This document shows, in pieces, positions 43,420 through 52,100 of a DNA stretch of 64,000 nt. Made by a program: the position numbers and the translations under genes. The notes beneath the pieces were generated by a model that was not told the origin of the DNA, made no database searches, and saw nothing but the letters and a program-made list of their open reading frames with translations. The DNA is taken from assembly GCF_002024165.1 (NCBI RefSeq), contig NZ_MWQN01000003.1:124001-188000 (forward strand), in the 5' to 3' direction. The DNA comes from Embleya scabrispora. GTDB taxonomy: Bacteria > Actinomycetota > Actinomycetes > Streptomycetales > Streptomycetaceae. The first letter of the stretch is position 1. Each line of letters opens with the position of its first letter.

Positions 43420-44298
43420 TCAAGGGGATTCGACGGGGACCGCGAGGTGTCCGGAGGCGACCGGTGTCACCCGGCCGGTCACGCTGCCTCGCACCACGAG
43501 GCCGTTCTCGACCGTCACCGTGCACTCGAGCAGTGCGGGGCGGCCCGCCTCGGCTCCCTGGCGGACCGTGTATCCGTGCTCGCCGTTCGTGGCGGGCAGT
43601 CGGCCGGCGACGATCAGCCACCCGCCCAGGGCCATGGCCACCGGTCCGCAGGCGGGGTCCTCGGGGATGCCGAAGCCTGGGGCGAACAGCCGGGCCCGGG
43701 CGAGGCGATCGGCCGGGTCCCAGGTGAACAGGCACAGAGCCGGCAGCGCGATGTCGCGCATGTGCGCGTAGTCGGGTCGGGCCCGGGCGATCGCGTCGGC
43801 GCGGACCGGGAGCACCGCGAAGCCCCCGCCGAAGCCCGCCAGTCGCGGCCCGCCGTCGCCGTCCGCATCGGCGAGGTCGGCCTCGGTCAGCTTCACCGCG
43901 TCGAGCAGTGGTCGCCGATCCAGCGGCTCGCCGCGCACCGGCCCGGTCGCGTGGAGGGTGGCGCGGTCGGCCCGCGCCGCGAGCACCTGGCGTCCGGTGC
44001 CACATTCCTGCACCAGGCGGCCGGGGGGAACGCGGCCCAACCGAGCCAGCGTGGCGGCGGTCCCCACGCCGGAATGCGCGCCGTGCGGTGATTCGGCGTC
44101 CGGGCCGAAGACGCGTACCCGGTAGGACGCGTGGGGCGAGGTCGCGGGGAGGACGAAGGCGGTTTCCGCGGCGCCGAGTTCCGCCGCGACGCACCGCATC
44201 ACGGCGGTCGAGAGTCCCGTCGCGTCGGGGACCACGGCCAGGGCGCTGCCCGTGAAGGGACGGTCGGTGAACATGTTGACGAGCTCGTAGCCGATCAT
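43420..44298 (-). CDS. PhzF-family isomerase, LmbX-like
   Basis: 292 residues of the PhzF/diaminopimelate-epimerase fold: MIGYELVNMFTDRPFTGSAL at the start, FGPDAESPHGAHSGVGTAAT around the active site, and FAPGFGIPEDPACGPVAMAL in the second half (the G-x-x-E-D-P-A-x-G motif). LmbX-type enzymes isomerise a double bond of the 4-alkylproline precursor after the LmbA step. Its ATG overlaps the stop of the F420 reductase gene (ATGA), and the LmbA-like gene follows after 23 bp. Confidence 0.83.
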   Translation of the reverse strand: MIGYELVNMFTDRPFTGSALAVVPDATGLSTAVMRCVAAELGAAETAFVLPATSPHASYRVRVFGPDAESPHGAHSGVGTAATLARLGRVPPGRLVQECGTGRQVLAARADRATLHATGPVRGEPLDRRPLLDAVKLTEADLADADGDGGPRLAGFGGGFAVLPVRADAIARARPDYAHMRDIALPALCLFTWDPADRLARARLFAPGFGIPEDPACGPVAMALGGWLIVAGRLPATNGEHGYTVRQGAEAGRPALLECTVTVENGLVVRGSVTGRVTPVASGHLAVPVESP

Positions 44299-45197
44299 CG
44301 TGTGCCCGTCGACGTGAAGAGCTTGCCGGCGATCCGCTCGACGACCTCGGGGCTGCCCTGGTAGGGGAAGTCGGCTCGGGGCCAATGGACGACCAGGTCG
44401 GTGAAGCCGATGTCCGCGAACAGCCCGCAGGCGTCCTCGTAGGCGTCCACCGCATCGATCACGCCGGTGATCATCGCGCCGGTGACGACCAGGCGGCGCA
44501 CTGTCGAGGGGTCGCGGCCGATGTCCGCGCACGCCGCGTCGAAGGCTTGCGTCTGTGTGCGAAGGTTCGCGATCGCCGATGCGTAGCCGCTCGGTTCACC
44601 CCAGCCGGGGTCGCCGGCCGTCACCCAGATGTCGGCGTGGCGGGCCGCCAGCCGGATGCCTCGGGGGCCGGTCGCGGCGATGGCCAGGGGCAGGCGTGGG
44701 CGCTGGACACAGCCCGGCACCATGAAGGCGCCGTGGGCTTCGAACCAGGCACCCCGGTGGTCGGTCACCCGTCGGCGCAGCAGCAGGTCGATCATTTCGA
44801 CGAACTCCGCGAAACGGTCGTGGCGTTCGGCCGGGGACGGGGGTGTGTGGCCCAGCACCCGGTCGTCGTGGCCGCCGGCGCCGGCGCCGAGTCCGCAGAT
44901 CAGCCGGCCGTCCGAGATGTCGTCGAGGGTCATCAATTCCTTGGCGAAGGTCACCGGGTGCCGGTAGGACGGGCCGGCGACCATCGTCCCGAGTCCGATC
45001 CGGGAGGTGGCCTCGGCCGCGGCCGCCAGCGTGGGGACGGCGCCGAACCAGGGCTTTTCGCGGAACCATCGCCACATCAGGTGGTCGTAGGTCCACGCGT
45101 GGTCGAAGCCGAGTTCCTCGGCGTGCGTCCACAGTCGGCGCGCGTGCGACCAGCGCTGCTCGGGCAGCAGGATGACCCCGTGCCGCATGGTGCTCAC
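44295..45197 (-). CDS. F420-dependent LLM-class reductase, LmbY-like
   Basis: 300 residues of the luciferase-like monooxygenase class: FDHAWTYDHLMWRWFREKPW, then TSRIGLGTMVAGPSYRHPVT, GRLICGLGAGAGGHD and PLAIAATGPRGIRLAARHAD. In the 4-alkylproline pathway LmbY-type enzymes use reduced F420 to reduce the side-chain/ring imine or double bonds. GTG 45197 overlaps the previous stop (GTGA) and is preferred to ATG 45188. The next gene overlaps it too, showing tight coupling. Confidence 0.84.
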   Translation of the reverse strand: MSTMRHGVILLPEQRWSHARRLWTHAEELGFDHAWTYDHLMWRWFREKPWFGAVPTLAAAAEATSRIGLGTMVAGPSYRHPVTFAKELMTLDDISDGRLICGLGAGAGGHDDRVLGHTPPSPAERHDRFAEFVEMIDLLLRRRVTDHRGAWFEAHGAFMVPGCVQRPRLPLAIAATGPRGIRLAARHADIWVTAGDPGWGEPSGYASAIANLRTQTQAFDAACADIGRDPSTVRRLVVTGAMITGVIDAVDAYEDACGLFADIGFTDLVVHWPRADFPYQGSPEVVERIAGKLFTSTGTR

Positions 45198-46159
45198 GAG
45201 GCGGTCATCTCCTTGGCCACCCGGGACGCGGAGAAGCCTGCGGCCAGACCGGCGACGCGAAAGAGCGAGGGGGTCAGATCCTCCTCGCACTCCACGATGT
45301 CGGGGTGTCGCATCTCCGCCGATGTCGCGTCTCGGCTCTCGGGCGATCCCGGGTACAGGCCGTTCGTGGCGAGGTCCATCACGATGGCCTTGTTGCGCCG
45401 CAGCAATTGCGCCAGGATCTCCTGCCGCGTGGTCGGCGCCCGCAGGGTCAGGAAGTAGCAGTCGAAGATCCCCTCCCACATGCGGGGCTGGTTGGCGTCG
45501 CGTTGCGCGACCGACTGCTGGAGCAGCGACCTGCCGCCCTCCACCAGTTTGGCCGCGACTCCCAGGTGGATGCGGTGGCTCAACTCGACCTGTCGGACCA
45601 GCCGTTCCCGCTCGGAGTCGACCACGGCCGGCAGTCTCCGGCCGCGGAACAGGCTTCGTACCGGCGGGTAGTCCGGCGCCCAGGTACCGCTGAAGGTGCT
45701 GTGCAGCCGATGCATGCTCGGTCGGATGTCCGCGTTGTAGATGGCGCTGTTGCACGAGCCCGTGTACAGCAGCATCCCGCAGTACGCCCGCACGTATTCC
45801 GTCACGGCGACCGAGGCGGCCTCGCGGTCCTTCGGGTTCGAGGACAGTCGCGACAGCTCGTCCGCCAGCAGGCGCCAGATCACGAAGGAGACGTGATGGC
45901 CGATGATCCAGCGAAACCAGAACAGTTGCCCCAGGCGGCTGTCGTCGACGGGTGGGGTGATCCCGAAGCCCTCCTTGGCCCGGGCCAGAAAGTCCAGGCA
46001 CGCGTCGTCGAGGTCGGCTCCGTCGCGACCGCCGCGGTCGGGCGCGGCGATGTTCGGCGCCGGCATCGTCAGCGGTTCCAGGCCGTAGGGGTAGTCGCCG
46101 AAGTCCCAGCCGTCGGTGCCGGGCAGGGAGAGTGCGGCGACGGCCGACGGGCGCCTCAT
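45194..46159 (-). CDS. Haem-dependent L-tyrosine 3-hydroxylase, LmbB2-like
   Basis: 321 residues, all-alpha in appearance, with FWFRWIIGHHVSFVIWRLLA, YVRAYCGMLLYTGSCNSAIY, ADIRPSMHRLHSTFSGTW and CYFLTLRAPTTRQEI. This layout matches LmbB2/SibU/HrmE-type tyrosine hydroxylases, which use haem and H2O2 to make L-DOPA, first step of the 4-alkylproline pathway. The paired histidines in IIGHH are candidates for haem ligation. Start ATG 46159 overlaps the stop of the LmbB1-like gene (ATGA). Assignment rests on family recall plus the complete pathway context. Confidence 0.82.
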   Translation of the reverse strand: MRRPSAVAALSLPGTDGWDFGDYPYGLEPLTMPAPNIAAPDRGGRDGADLDDACLDFLARAKEGFGITPPVDDSRLGQLFWFRWIIGHHVSFVIWRLLADELSRLSSNPKDREAASVAVTEYVRAYCGMLLYTGSCNSAIYNADIRPSMHRLHSTFSGTWAPDYPPVRSLFRGRRLPAVVDSERERLVRQVELSHRIHLGVAAKLVEGGRSLLQQSVAQRDANQPRMWEGIFDCYFLTLRAPTTRQEILAQLLRRNKAIVMDLATNGLYPGSPESRDATSAEMRHPDIVECEEDLTPSLFRVAGLAAGFSASRVAKEMTAS

Positions 46160-46635
46160 GCGTTTTCCCCCACTGCTCCCCCGATGCAGGTGAACTCGAA
46201 TTCCAGGCCGTTCACGTCGAGACAGTAGAAACTCTGGGTGCCCTGCGCGTCGGTCACGATCTCGGTGGGTTGCTCCGGGTCGACGAACGCGTAGCGGTGT
46301 GAACCGGAGAGTTCCAACCAACGGCTTCGCCAGGTACGCAGTTCGGCGGGCGTTTCGACGGCCAGGCACACGTGTTGGAAACGCGGTGCGTCCGGCGCGG
46401 CCCGGCGCTCGGCGGGAGTGCCGCGTTCGAAGAGATGGAAGTGCGCGGCCCCGACGGCCAGTTCGGCCATCCGCACGACGCCGGGCAGGCGGGATACGGT
46501 CAGGTCCGAGAATACGTCCGTCGCCCAGGTCAGCCGGCCGCCGAAGAAGTCCTCGTACCATGAAATCGAGTTGTCGAGATTGTCCGTCTGCACCGCGATG
46601 TGGTGCAGGACGGGCACCGATTCGAGATCGGGCAT
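46156..46635 (-). CDS. L-DOPA 2,3-dioxygenase, LmbB1-like VOC protein
   Basis: 159 residues of the VOC fold, the class used by LmbB1/SibV for extradiol cleavage of L-DOPA at the 2,3 bond. Metal-ligand candidates are His in PVLHHIAVQTDNLDN, His in PRFQHVCLAVETP and Glu in NGLEFEFTCIGG. Ring opening lets the chain cyclise to a pyrroline ring, giving the proline skeleton. GGAGGGG upstream supports ATG 46635. Stop/start overlap with the hydroxylase gene indicates the two steps are made together. Confidence 0.82.
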   Translation of the reverse strand: MPDLESVPVLHHIAVQTDNLDNSISWYEDFFGGRLTWATDVFSDLTVSRLPGVVRMAELAVGAAHFHLFERGTPAERRAAPDAPRFQHVCLAVETPAELRTWRSRWLELSGSHRYAFVDPEQPTEIVTDAQGTQSFYCLDVNGLEFEFTCIGGAVGENA

Positions 46636-46694
46636 ACGAATCCCCTCCGGTGGCCGGCGGCCCGCGTCGGCCCGGTTCCGACATCCTGCGTGGC

Positions 46695-47693
46695 TCAGAG
46701 CCTTTCGAGTTCGAAGATGACCTCGCCGACGGCGATGTCGATCGAATTTTTACTCCTGAGCCGCCAACCGCCTTCCTCGAAAACGGATTCCCAGTCGCGC
46801 ACGGTCGGAATGAAGGTGCCCATCATGTCGTGCGCGACCTCGAATCCCAGCGCGAAGATCGGCAGATCACGGTCGGCGACTCCCTCGCTGCGGGTGGCGT
46901 CACCCAGCAGGAATCTGCGCGCCCGCGGGAACAGGGTGCGCAGCCGGCGAAGGTTCTCGATGCACCGTTGCCGGGGCCAGAAGTCGTGCCCCATCATGAA
47001 ACAGGTCAGGAGTTCGACCTCTTCGAACGCCGGAACCGGGGCCATCGTCAGCACGTCGGCCTGCACGAACGTCATCCGGTCGGCAAGGCCGGCCGCGGCC
47101 GCCGCGGCGGTTGCCATCCGTACGGCCGGCTGGGCGATGTCGATGCCCACGGCCCGGGTACCCGGATGGCGGCCGAGGAGTTGCATGAGTCGCTCGCCGC
47201 TGCCGCAGCCCAGGTCGGCGACGACGTGGAAGTCGAAGTCCAGTCCCTGCACCGTCCGCCAGAACCAGGGGTCGTAGCAGAACTCGCTGATCTCCCGGCA
47301 CGCGAAGGCGATGGCGGCGCTGTCGCGCGGGCAGAAATTCCCTACCCGGTTCTCGGTACGCACGACCTCGGGCGCCCGCCGGAACAGGTCGGCACTTCCC
47401 CTGGTGAGCCAGTGAAAGAACGATTTGTTTCGGTATGCCTCGGAGAAGTGGACGCCCGGTAATATCTTGAACTCTTCGCGCTCGACGATCTCGACCGCCG
47501 ACAGTGCCCGAAAGAGGCCGAGAACGGAAACGGTGTCGAGTCCCCGTTCGGCCGCGAAACTCTGCACGTCGAGCGTTCCCTGCGTGTGTAACTCGTCGAA
47601 CATACCGAGTTCCCAGGCGGCACCGATGGCCGAAGCCGCCACCGCAGAATTATATATGTGGGTTATCGCTTTTTCGCTGTCGCCCGGCGTCAC
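46695..47693 (-). CDS. SAM-dependent C-methyltransferase, LmbW-like
   Basis: About 332 residues. An N-terminal helical domain (ITHIYNSAVAASAIGAAWEL, GLFRALSAVEIVEREEF) precedes the SAM fold: VVADLGCGSGERLMQLLGRH, GTRAVGIDIAQPAVRMATAA. In lincomycin and hormaomycin pathways LmbW-type enzymes methylate the side chain, giving a three-carbon rather than two-carbon chain. It heads the leftward operon. GTG 47693 is chosen because GAGAGGGG lies six bases upstream; GTG 47699 is also in frame. A role as O-methyltransferase cannot be excluded on sequence alone. Confidence 0.7.
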   Translation of the reverse strand: MTPGDSEKAITHIYNSAVAASAIGAAWELGMFDELHTQGTLDVQSFAAERGLDTVSVLGLFRALSAVEIVEREEFKILPGVHFSEAYRNKSFFHWLTRGSADLFRRAPEVVRTENRVGNFCPRDSAAIAFACREISEFCYDPWFWRTVQGLDFDFHVVADLGCGSGERLMQLLGRHPGTRAVGIDIAQPAVRMATAAAAAAGLADRMTFVQADVLTMAPVPAFEEVELLTCFMMGHDFWPRQRCIENLRRLRTLFPRARRFLLGDATRSEGVADRDLPIFALGFEVAHDMMGTFIPTVRDWESVFEEGGWRLRSKNSIDIAVGEVIFELERL

Positions 47694-47989
47694 ATCCACC
47701 CCTCTCACGCAAAATGGTGAGAAACAAAAATTTACGACAGGCGACATTTAATATCCATGATCACGATCGGATAACGCAAGTGACGTGCGTCACATCGACG
47801 CCGTGTTGACAGGGCGACCGCACCGACGGCAGGTTCACCATGACCACACCTGGACGACCAGGGCCGCCGACCACTCGGCACGCCGGGACGGCGGCTTGGA
47901 TTCATGTCACCCGCCTGCCTCGCGGCCTCCCTGGATAGGGCTTGGCGCGACCGCCGGACCGGAATGCGGCAGAGTGACTGGAGTTCACG
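47694..47989. promoter_or_regulatory. AT-rich divergent promoter region of the peptide cluster
   Basis: About 300 bp between the leftward 4-alkylproline operon and the rightward NRPS operon, markedly AT-rich near 47700-47780. It contains the near-palindrome GTGACGTGCGTCAC (47780-47793), a -35-like TTGACA near 47806 and several A/T tracts. Both operons must start here, so it is the likely control point of the whole cluster. Confidence 0.6.
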
Positions 47990-49096
47990 TTGTCCGATTC
48001 GTCAGCAGACATACCTTTATTAGGAAATTCTTCCGTCTCGTCGTATACCGAGTGGGATCCACTCGAAGAAGTAATTGTCGGGATAGTCGACGACGCCACG
48101 TTTCCGCCGTGGCACGCATCCCTGGAACCGGTCATCCCGGCGCACCAGCACGAGACCTTCCGCCGCCGCGGCGGGCAACCGTTTCCCGCGGAGCTGATCG
48201 CCGCGGCCCGCAGGGAACTCGACGAGTTCGTGCACATCCTCGAAGCCGAGGGGGTGACGGTCCGACGCCCCGAGCCGGTCGCGCAGCGCACGCCCTACGC
48301 CACGCGCGACTGGACCAGCACCGGTCTGTACGCGGCCATGCCGCGGGACTGTCTCCTGGTGGTGGGCGAGGACGTCATCGAGTGCCCGATGGCCTGGCGC
48401 TCCCGGTACTACGAAACCCTCGCCTACCGGCCGCTCCTGAAGGAGTACTTCCGGTCCGGCGCCCGGTGGAGCGCCGGACCCAAGCCGGAACTTCCCGACG
48501 AACTATACGACTTGACCTGGACCGAGCCGGCCGAGGGGATGCCGACCCGGCTGATCGTGACCGAGTTCGAGCCGACCTTCGACGCGGCCGACTTCCTGCG
48601 GCTCGGGCGCGACATCGTCGCGCAGAAGAGCAACGTCACGAACGAGTTCGGCATCGACTGGCTGCGCCGCCATCTCGGTGATCGATACCGGATCCACGTC
48701 CTCGAGTTCGACGACACGCACCCCATGCACATCGACGCCACGCTGGCCCCGCTGGCTCCCGGGAAGCTGCTCGTGCACCCCGAGCGGGTGTCGAAGGTGC
48801 CCGCGATCTTCAAGGGCTGGGACGTGATGCGCGCCCCCCGGCCGGTGATTCCCGACAGTCACCCGCTCTACCTGACCAGCAAGTGGATCAACATGAACGT
48901 CCTGATGCTGGACGAGAACCGCGTCGTGGTCGAACGCGACGACGAGCCGATGATCTCCGGGATGAAGGAGTGGGGCTTCACCCCCATTCCGTGCAGCTTC
49001 CGCAACTTCAACAGTTTCGGTGGCTCCTTCCACTGCGCCACCCTCGACGTGCGACGCAGCGGCGGACTCGACTCCTATCTCGACCACCCCGGCTGA
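47990..49096 (+). CDS. L-arginine:amine amidinotransferase (GATM-like)
   Basis: 368 residues, strikingly like vertebrate [81 protein letters not shown] (Asp), [16 protein letters not shown] (His) and [16 protein letters not shown] (catalytic Cys). It should move the amidino group of arginine to an amine, making a guanidino amino acid. It begins the rightward operon; the NRPS follows after 50 bp. TTG 47990 has GGAG upstream. Codons 10 and 11 are both TTA, very rare here, so translation may depend on the bldA tRNA. Confidence 0.9.
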   Translation: MSDSSADIPLLGNSSVSSYTEWDPLEEVIVGIVDDATFPPWHASLEPVIPAHQHETFRRRGGQPFPAELIAAARRELDEFVHILEAEGVTVRRPEPVAQRTPYATRDWTSTGLYAAMPRDCLLVVGEDVIECPMAWRSRYYETLAYRPLLKEYFRSGARWSAGPKPELPDELYDLTWTEPAEGMPTRLIVTEFEPTFDAADFLRLGRDIVAQKSNVTNEFGIDWLRRHLGDRYRIHVLEFDDTHPMHIDATLAPLAPGKLLVHPERVSKVPAIFKGWDVMRAPRPVIPDSHPLYLTSKWINMNVLMLDENRVVVERDDEPMISGMKEWGFTPIPCSFRNFNSFGGSFHCATLDVRRSGGLDSYLDHPG

Positions 49097-49146
49097 CCCA
49101 CCGCAGGGAGCACCTCGCCAAGCGTCGTCTCGATCTGGAGTGTGAG

Positions 49147-52100
49147 ATGTCGGACCGCAGCGCCGGACGTATCGAGCTCATGGCAGGGCAGCGGGGCCTG
49201 TGGTACGCCCATCGATTCGACCCCGAGAGCCCGATCCTCAACGAGGGCGAGTATCTCGACATCGACGGCTCCCTCGACATCGGCCTGTTCGAGGAGGCGT
49301 TGCGGCAGACCGTGTCCGAGGCGGAGACCCTGCGGCTGAGATTCCTCGAGGACGAGGACGGGCTCCGCCAGGAGGTCGACCCGGACCTCGAACATCGCCT
49401 GCACGTCGTCGACGTGAGCGCGGACCGGGACCCGCACCGGTCCGCGCTGGAGTGGATGAGTGCCGATCTGGCCCGCCCGCGCGACCTCGAACGCGGACCG
49501 CTCGTCACGTTCGCGCTCTTCAAGCTGCACGATCGGCGTTTCCTCTGGTACCAGGGCTGCCACCACATCGTGAACGACGGATTCGGCTTTCCCCTGGTGG
49601 TCGCCCGCGTCGCCGAGCTCTACACCGCCCTGTTCGAGGGCGGCTCGGCCGACGGCGAACCCTTCGAGTCCGTGCAGGTCCTCGTCGACGCCGATGCGGC
49701 GTACCGCGCCTCCCCCGCGTTCGACGAGGACCGCCGGTACTGGCTGGACCTGCTGGCGGACCGGCCCCGCCCGGTGTCCCTGGCCGGCGGGGCGGTGCGG
49801 GGACCGGCCCGCGCGCGCCGGCGCGAGACGAGGAGCCTGGACCCCGCGGCGGCCGACCGACTCCGGTCCGCCTGCCGCGGCTTCGGAACCAACCTGGCCG
49901 GCCTCGCGGTCGCGGCCACCGCGCTCTTCGCCGCCCGGGCCACGGGCGAGACGGACGTGGTCATCGGCTTCGCCGTACCCGGCCGCGGCCCCGGCATCGA
50001 GCAGTCGATTCCCGGAGTCGTGGCCAACGTGGTCCCCATCCGCCTGTCGGTGCATCCCGAGACGACCCTGGCGGACCTGTTGGACCGAAGCCTTGTCCAG
50101 GTCCTGGAGGCGATGCGCCACCAGCGATACCGCTACGAGGACATCCGCCACGACCTCGGCCTGGCCCCGGGGGAGGTGCCCTGGGCGGTCTCCCTGAACG
50201 TCATGCCGTTCGACTACCGAGCCACTCTCGCCGGCCGGCCCTTCGTCGCCCACAACCTCGCCACCGGGCCCTTCGAGGAGATCTCCCTGAACCTGTGGGA
50301 CATCTCGCGCGACGGCAGTCTGCAACTGGCCGTCGACACCGACCCCGACCGGTTCGACGAGCGCACGCACGCCGGCTGCGCGCGCCTGCTCGACGAAGCG
50401 CTCGACCGCGTCGTCGACACGCCGGGCGACACCCCGCTGGGCCGAATCGACGTGCTGCCGGCCGACGTTCGGCGGCTGCTCCTGACCCGGTGGAACCCGC
50501 CGTCCGCACCGCTCCCCCCGCGCACCCTGTCCGAGCTGCTCGCCGAACAGGCCCTGCGCACCCCGGAGCGGACCGCGCTGGTGTACGGGGACACCTCCTT
50601 GACGTATGCCGAACTCCGGGCCCGGGCGGCGCGGCTGGCCCGCGTGCTCACCGAGCGAGACGTCGGACCCGAGCGGTTCGTGGCCGTACTGCTGCCCCGC
50701 ACTCCGGCGGGCGTGGTGGCCTTCCTGGCCATCCTCACCGCCGGAGGCGCCTACGTGCCGATCGATCCCGGGTACCCGCCGGAGCGCGTCGCGTACATGC
50801 TCGACGACGCGCGACCGGCACTGGTGGTGACGACGGCGGACCTGGCGCGGGGACTTCCACCCGGCTGGACCGGGCCACGGTGTCTGGTGGTGGACGAGGT
50901 CACCGGCGCCGCCGATCCGACGCCCCTCGCCGAGTCACGCGACGCACCCGCGCCCGACCTCCTCCCGACGCATCCGGCGTACGTGATCTACACCTCGGGG
51001 TCGACCGGACGTCCCAAGGGAGTGGTGATCGAACACCGGTCGATCGCCCGGTACGTGGCGCACGCCGTCCAGGCGTACGGCGTGGGCGAGCAGGACCGTG
51101 TCCTGGCGGCGTACGCCTTCACCTTCGACGGTTCCATGCTCGAACTGTGGGTCTCCCTGGCCACCGGGGCGCGGATCGTGCTGGCCGACGACGACCAACG
51201 GCTCGACGCCGAAGCCCTGCAACGGCTGATGGCCGCCCACCGGGTCACCGTCGCGCATCTGTCCCCGGCCCTGATGCATCTGCTGCGGCCCGACGAACTG
51301 CCCGCGCTGCGCACGGTGTCCGCCGGCGGCGAGCGCGTGCCGGCAACGCTCGTGGACCAGTGGGCCGCGGACGGACGAGAGTTCTGGAACGGATACGGAC
51401 CCACCGAGACCACCGTCGACGCCGCGCAGAAACTGTGTGTCGCGCCCTCCGACGGCCGATCGCCGCCCATCGGCCCACCGGTCGCCCACGCCACGGCGTA
51501 CGTGCTGGACGCCGGTCTGCACCTGCTGCCCCCGGGCACCGTCGGCGAGCTCTACATCGCCGGCCCCGGCCTGGCCCGGGGCTATCTGCGGCGCCCCGGC
51601 CTCACCGCCGAGCGCTTCGTCCCCAACCCCTTCGGTGCGCCCGGATCGCGGATGTACCGTACCGGGGACCTGGTGCGCTGGACATCGGACGGTGATCTGG
51701 ACTTCGTCGGGCGCGCGGACCGCCAGGTCAAGATCCGCGGCTTCCGGATCGAGCCGGGCGAGGTGCAGGCCGCCCTGGCCCGGTGCGTCGGCGTCGCCGC
51801 CGCGCTCGCCGTGGTGCGCGAGGACCCCGGCACCGACAAGCGCCTGGTCGGCTACCTGGTACCCGCGGCGGGAACGCGGCCGGACATCGCCGCGATCCGT
51901 GCGCAGGTGGCCGGCTTCCTGCCCGACTACATGGTGCCCGCCGCCTTCGTCGTGCTGGACGCGCTGCCGTTGACCACCGCGGGGAAGGTGGACGAGCGCG
52001 CCCTGCCCGCACCTTCCCGCCAGGCCCCGAGCGGCGGACGCGAGCCCGGGACACCCGCGGAGAAGGCGCTGTGCGCGATCTTCGCCGAGGTGTTGGGCCT

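Noticed and set aside
46695-47693. Methyltransferase acting as an O-methyltransferase on a tyrosine-derived unit
   Set aside because: Possible on fold alone, but its place at the head of the alkylproline operon and the presence of all other pathway genes favour the LmbW role. Kept as an alternative.
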